This document shows positions 62,693 through 64,000 of a stretch of 64,000 nt of DNA, piece by piece; within the stretch, counting starts at the first letter, position 1; each line of letters starts with the position of its first letter. Below the pieces are notes generated by a model. The model was given only the letters and a program-made list of their open reading frames with translations, was not told the origin of the DNA and made no database searches. Location: the NCBI RefSeq assembly GCF_964340395.1, contig NC_135557.1, positions 17,433,867 to 17,497,866 on the forward strand, written 5' to 3'. This DNA is from Glandiceps talaboti. Lineage: Eukaryota; Hemichordata; Enteropneusta; Spengelidae. A program made the position numbers and the translations under genes.

Positions 62693-63914
62693 TGCTTTAT
62701 TATATTTAATACTAGAAGCTATGGAAAGCATATTGACAAATGAACAAATAACAATACTAATATTATTCACAACACAAGTATAGTAATCTGTTTACAGAAA
62801 AAACTCAATCCGTAGATAGATTATGCTGAGATCATAGAAGTATGAGTTCGTCTGTAAGTGTGAAGTAAAATATGAAAAACTTGAGAAATAAGAAAATTGG
62901 CACTTTCACTATTGAGGAGATCTTGAATTCAATACCACAGGGTTTTGATTTCACACAGCCACTCTCACTGTGTGTTTGTACATGTATAGAATAGCAGAAC
63001 AAACCAGTGATGTTATGTTGGGTTGGTTTGATGATGTCATGGATATTTACGTGCGTGGGCATACGCATACACATACACGCATAATAATCGGGGATTCCCG
63101 CTGTTGTATATAACAGCGCCCTCATGCATTGTGCTATCTTGTGTAACCTTTAAACCTCGGAAATACCCAAATCGCAAACAAGGAGCATTCCAATAACCAA
63201 CAGGTTTGGCATAAATTAAATTACGACGCAGGAAATTTCCCCAGAGTGGCGATCAATGTTTCGATCACTTTTCGTTATATGACACAATTGCTTTCGTTTT
63301 CGTGTTGCTGTTTCTTTTACAATGTCTACCGTGGAAAGCAAAACAGTGGCATCTGACCCAGGTTGTACTGATCGTACCTGTAGTGCACCAAGGCTATTAT
63401 GTGACATTAGATATACAAGATCTTGACACCGATCGTGAGTGTTCATCTGACATTCATCGTGCATATTTGATGACTCGTAACATAAAAGTACGAATTTTAG
63501 ATGACACGTGGATGTGTGTCATATGCAGTGTCCCCGACTAGCCAGTCTAGTTAAAGCAAAATATGGGTGTATTAACTTACATTTTCCGCCAAAGTAATTT
63601 GAACACAAATTTTGTGTATTTTTCTGTAAATATTTGGCGGGCCTTGGGTTTATTTTAGACCTGTATCATAGATGTGAGCACCTATTGGGAAATGGTACCA
63701 AAATCGCGGATTAAAAACAATAGCCTAAACTTCACACGTCCTATTAAAATGACACAAAGTGCTGAATTAATCAAATTGACACAAAGTGCTGATCTGAATA
63801 CAGGACGTCACGATAACCCCTGATCCATTCCCCGGTTTGCCTATTTACTAAGAGGATACGCCCCCCTCCCTCCCCAAGTTTTACTCAATTTGTCAGAAGT
63901 TTCGTACAACTTAC

Positions 63915-64000
63915 CTGTATTTCGTATGTGAAGTTGCCACGACAAGTCGGTCTGTTTTTTGTAGTTGGCTGCACTTAATATATGCACGGGCCAACGGCAC
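63915..64000 (-). other. Possible non-coding first exon of the RING gene
   Basis: On the minus strand ATACAG|GTAAGT is a strong donor with the exon side at 63915. Nothing coding fits between it and the acceptor at 62084. It may continue beyond the window or belong to another transcript. Confidence 0.35.

Noticed and set aside
63302-63541. 79-codon plus-strand frame upstream of the RING gene
   Set aside because: No recognisable motif, no splice or poly(A) context; a competing frame starting ATGTCTACCGTGGAA is equally unsupported.

Overview
The window is nuclear DNA from a multicellular animal. Its protein-coding genes are split by GT-AG introns, it is AT-rich, and it is full of microsatellites, minisatellites and short inverted-repeat transposons. 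Several proteins match families known from vertebrates and other bilaterians. I read it as an invertebrate bilaterian, probably marine (deuterostome or lophotrochozoan), but the species cannot be fixed from the sequence. One 100-base run of N (48264-48363) marks an assembly gap.

Layout. 1-10890 has no confident coding exon except one orphan minus-strand candidate (8393-8652); it is probably an upstream intron of the next gene. 10891-31736 (+) holds 17 exons of a capicua (CIC) orthologue, an HMG-box repressor, entered in the middle of the long isoform; all splice phases agree and give about 2192 visible residues ending at a true stop. 31737 to about 33300 is its likely 3' UTR, and 33300-37820 is intergenic repeats. 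37821-49284 (-) holds a 13-exon TMEM145 orthologue, a seven-pass membrane protein of the GPR180/TMEM145 family, 502 residues. 51476-57107 (+) holds a 6-exon HSPA13 (STCH) orthologue, 431 residues. 60518-62056 (-) holds one 512-residue coding exon of a protein with an N-terminal RING and two NEMO/optineurin-type ubiquitin-binding zinc fingers, probably preceded by a non-coding exon near 63915-64000.

Gene relations. CIC and TMEM145 converge, TMEM145 and HSPA13 diverge from a 2.2 kb spacer, and HSPA13 and the RING gene converge. CIC and TMEM145 are also close neighbours in human 19q13.2, so this looks like ancient microsynteny. No common pathway links all four genes.

Non-coding structure. Introns carry minisatellites that abut splice sites. 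One of them appears to be built from a CIC exon end and its donor site. There are several MITE families, a three-level nested insertion with target-site duplications in a TMEM145 intron (44013-47028), two back-to-back hairpins in a CIC intron (26319-27165), and clusters of octamer-like and X-box-like palindromes. The strongest candidate for something undescribed is the RING plus double-UBZ protein.
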